DNA from: Lysobacteraceae bacterium P
GTDB lineage: Bacteria > Pseudomonadota > Gammaproteobacteria > Xanthomonadales > Xanthomonadaceae
Assembly: GCA_005503055.1 (NCBI GenBank)
Contig: SCOX01000010.1
Span: 62,001 to 126,000 of the forward strand
Direction of reading: 5' to 3'
DNA: 64,000 bases
Part shown: positions 63,729-64,000 of the stretch, piece after piece
Layout: each line of letters begins with the position of its first letter
Position numbering within the stretch: the stretch's first letter is position 1
Translations under genes and position numbers: made by a program
The notes under the pieces: generated by a model
What the model was told of the DNA's origin: nothing
Databases searched by the model: none
What the model saw: only the letters and a program-made list of their open reading frames with translations

Positions 63729-63740
63729 TCCGGGAACTCC

Positions 63741-64000
63741 ATGCGCATCACTGCTGCACTCATCGCGGGCCTCGCCACCGCATCGCTGCTCGTGCTGGCC
63801 GGTTGCGCGGGCCCTGTGCCGAAGTCCGGATCGACGCCCGCCTCGGGTATCGCCTGGAACGACGCGCACCAGCTAGTACTGGTCACCACCGCCGATTGGA
63901 ATGCGACAAGCGGCACGCTGCATCGCTATGAGCGCGCCGGCGGCGCGTGGCGCGAGGTAGGTAGCCCGACGACGGTAGCGGTCGGTCGCCACGGGGCGGC
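63741..64000 (+). CDS. Lipoprotein, probable L,D-transpeptidase family, C-terminus outside window
   Basis: 86 codons are visible. A lipoprotein signal (lipobox VLAGC, Cys about 22) is followed by IAWNDAHQLVLVTTADWN plus ATSGTLHRYERAGGAWREVG, the N-terminal strand pattern of YkuD/ErfK-like proteins of this group. The catalytic His/Cys motif should lie beyond the window, so the call rests on the start only. It directly follows the RpiR regulator. Confidence 0.6.
   Translation, partial: MRITAALIAGLATASLLVLAGCAGPVPKSGSTPASGIAWNDAHQLVLVTTADWNATSGTLHRYERAGGAWREVGSPTTVAVGRHGA

Overview
The window is GC-rich, densely packed chromosomal DNA from a gammaproteobacterium of the Xanthomonadaceae/Lysobacteraceae, most likely Lysobacter or a close relative. 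Three things point there. First, the arginine operon encodes N-acetylornithine carbamoyltransferase, acetylcitrulline deacetylase and a fused N-acetylglutamate kinase/synthase, the set characterised in Xanthomonas. Second, there is a FimX-type REC-PAS-GGDEF-EAL protein and a DksA with a long Lys/Ala/Pro tail. Third, the intergenic gaps hold short inverted repeats of the kinds common in this family. I see no phage, insertion sequence, integrase or CRISPR array.

Layout. 0-7 kb: the start of a histidine operon (hisG, cut by the window edge) behind a TrpR-family regulator with a palindromic operator, a 7TM diguanylate cyclase, an unusually long histidine ammonia-lyase-like enzyme, hisS and tRNA-Pro(CGG). 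7-20 kb: a sugar-phosphate mutarotase, then a minus-strand arginine/proline cluster (argF', argG, argE', argB-NAGS, a GNAT acetyltransferase, argC, argH, a serine hydrolase, proB, proA), with several 4-nt stop/start overlaps. Upstream of argF' lies what looks like an arginine transcription attenuator: a 34-codon ORF with four Arg codons near its end, followed by an antiterminator/terminator choice. 20-28 kb: cysS, sufE, an MFS transporter, the DksA-like protein, and yidD-pyrC-M23 peptidase. 28-36 kb: a second diguanylate cyclase, folE2, ubiG-gph-phytoene/squalene synthase-like, an MtaD-type deaminase, and divergent efp/epmB.

36-47 kb: fimX, htpX (with a sigma-32-like promoter), gluQ, acetoacetyl-CoA reductase and phaR, an M48 protease, a formylglycine-generating-enzyme-like lipoprotein, rnd, a PPK2-type polyphosphate kinase and tRNA-Ala(CGC). 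47.4-50.6 kb: a looser stretch of small uncharacterised genes, a methyltransferase, an antibiotic-biosynthesis-monooxygenase-fold protein and a thioredoxin-fold-like protein. 50.7-64 kb: a block rich in cell-wall and peptide functions: three-gene lysA-serine hydrolase-VanX/DdpX unit, another serine hydrolase, a translationally coupled transglutaminase/TonB-dependent receptor pair, and an NlpC/P60 peptidase, dipeptide epimerase, RpiR regulator and a probable L,D-transpeptidase. The last group resembles a murein-peptide recycling pathway: the peptidase releases L-Ala-Glu dipeptides, the epimerase converts them, and the SIS-domain regulator may sense a muramyl intermediate.

The strongest candidate for something undescribed is the arginine attenuator at 19415-19587. 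Also notable are the DksA-like protein that keeps one of four zinc cysteines behind a histone H1-like tail, a repeat pair that supplies the ends of argF' and argG, and the transglutaminase/TonB receptor pair. All functions are inferred from sequence reading without database searches.
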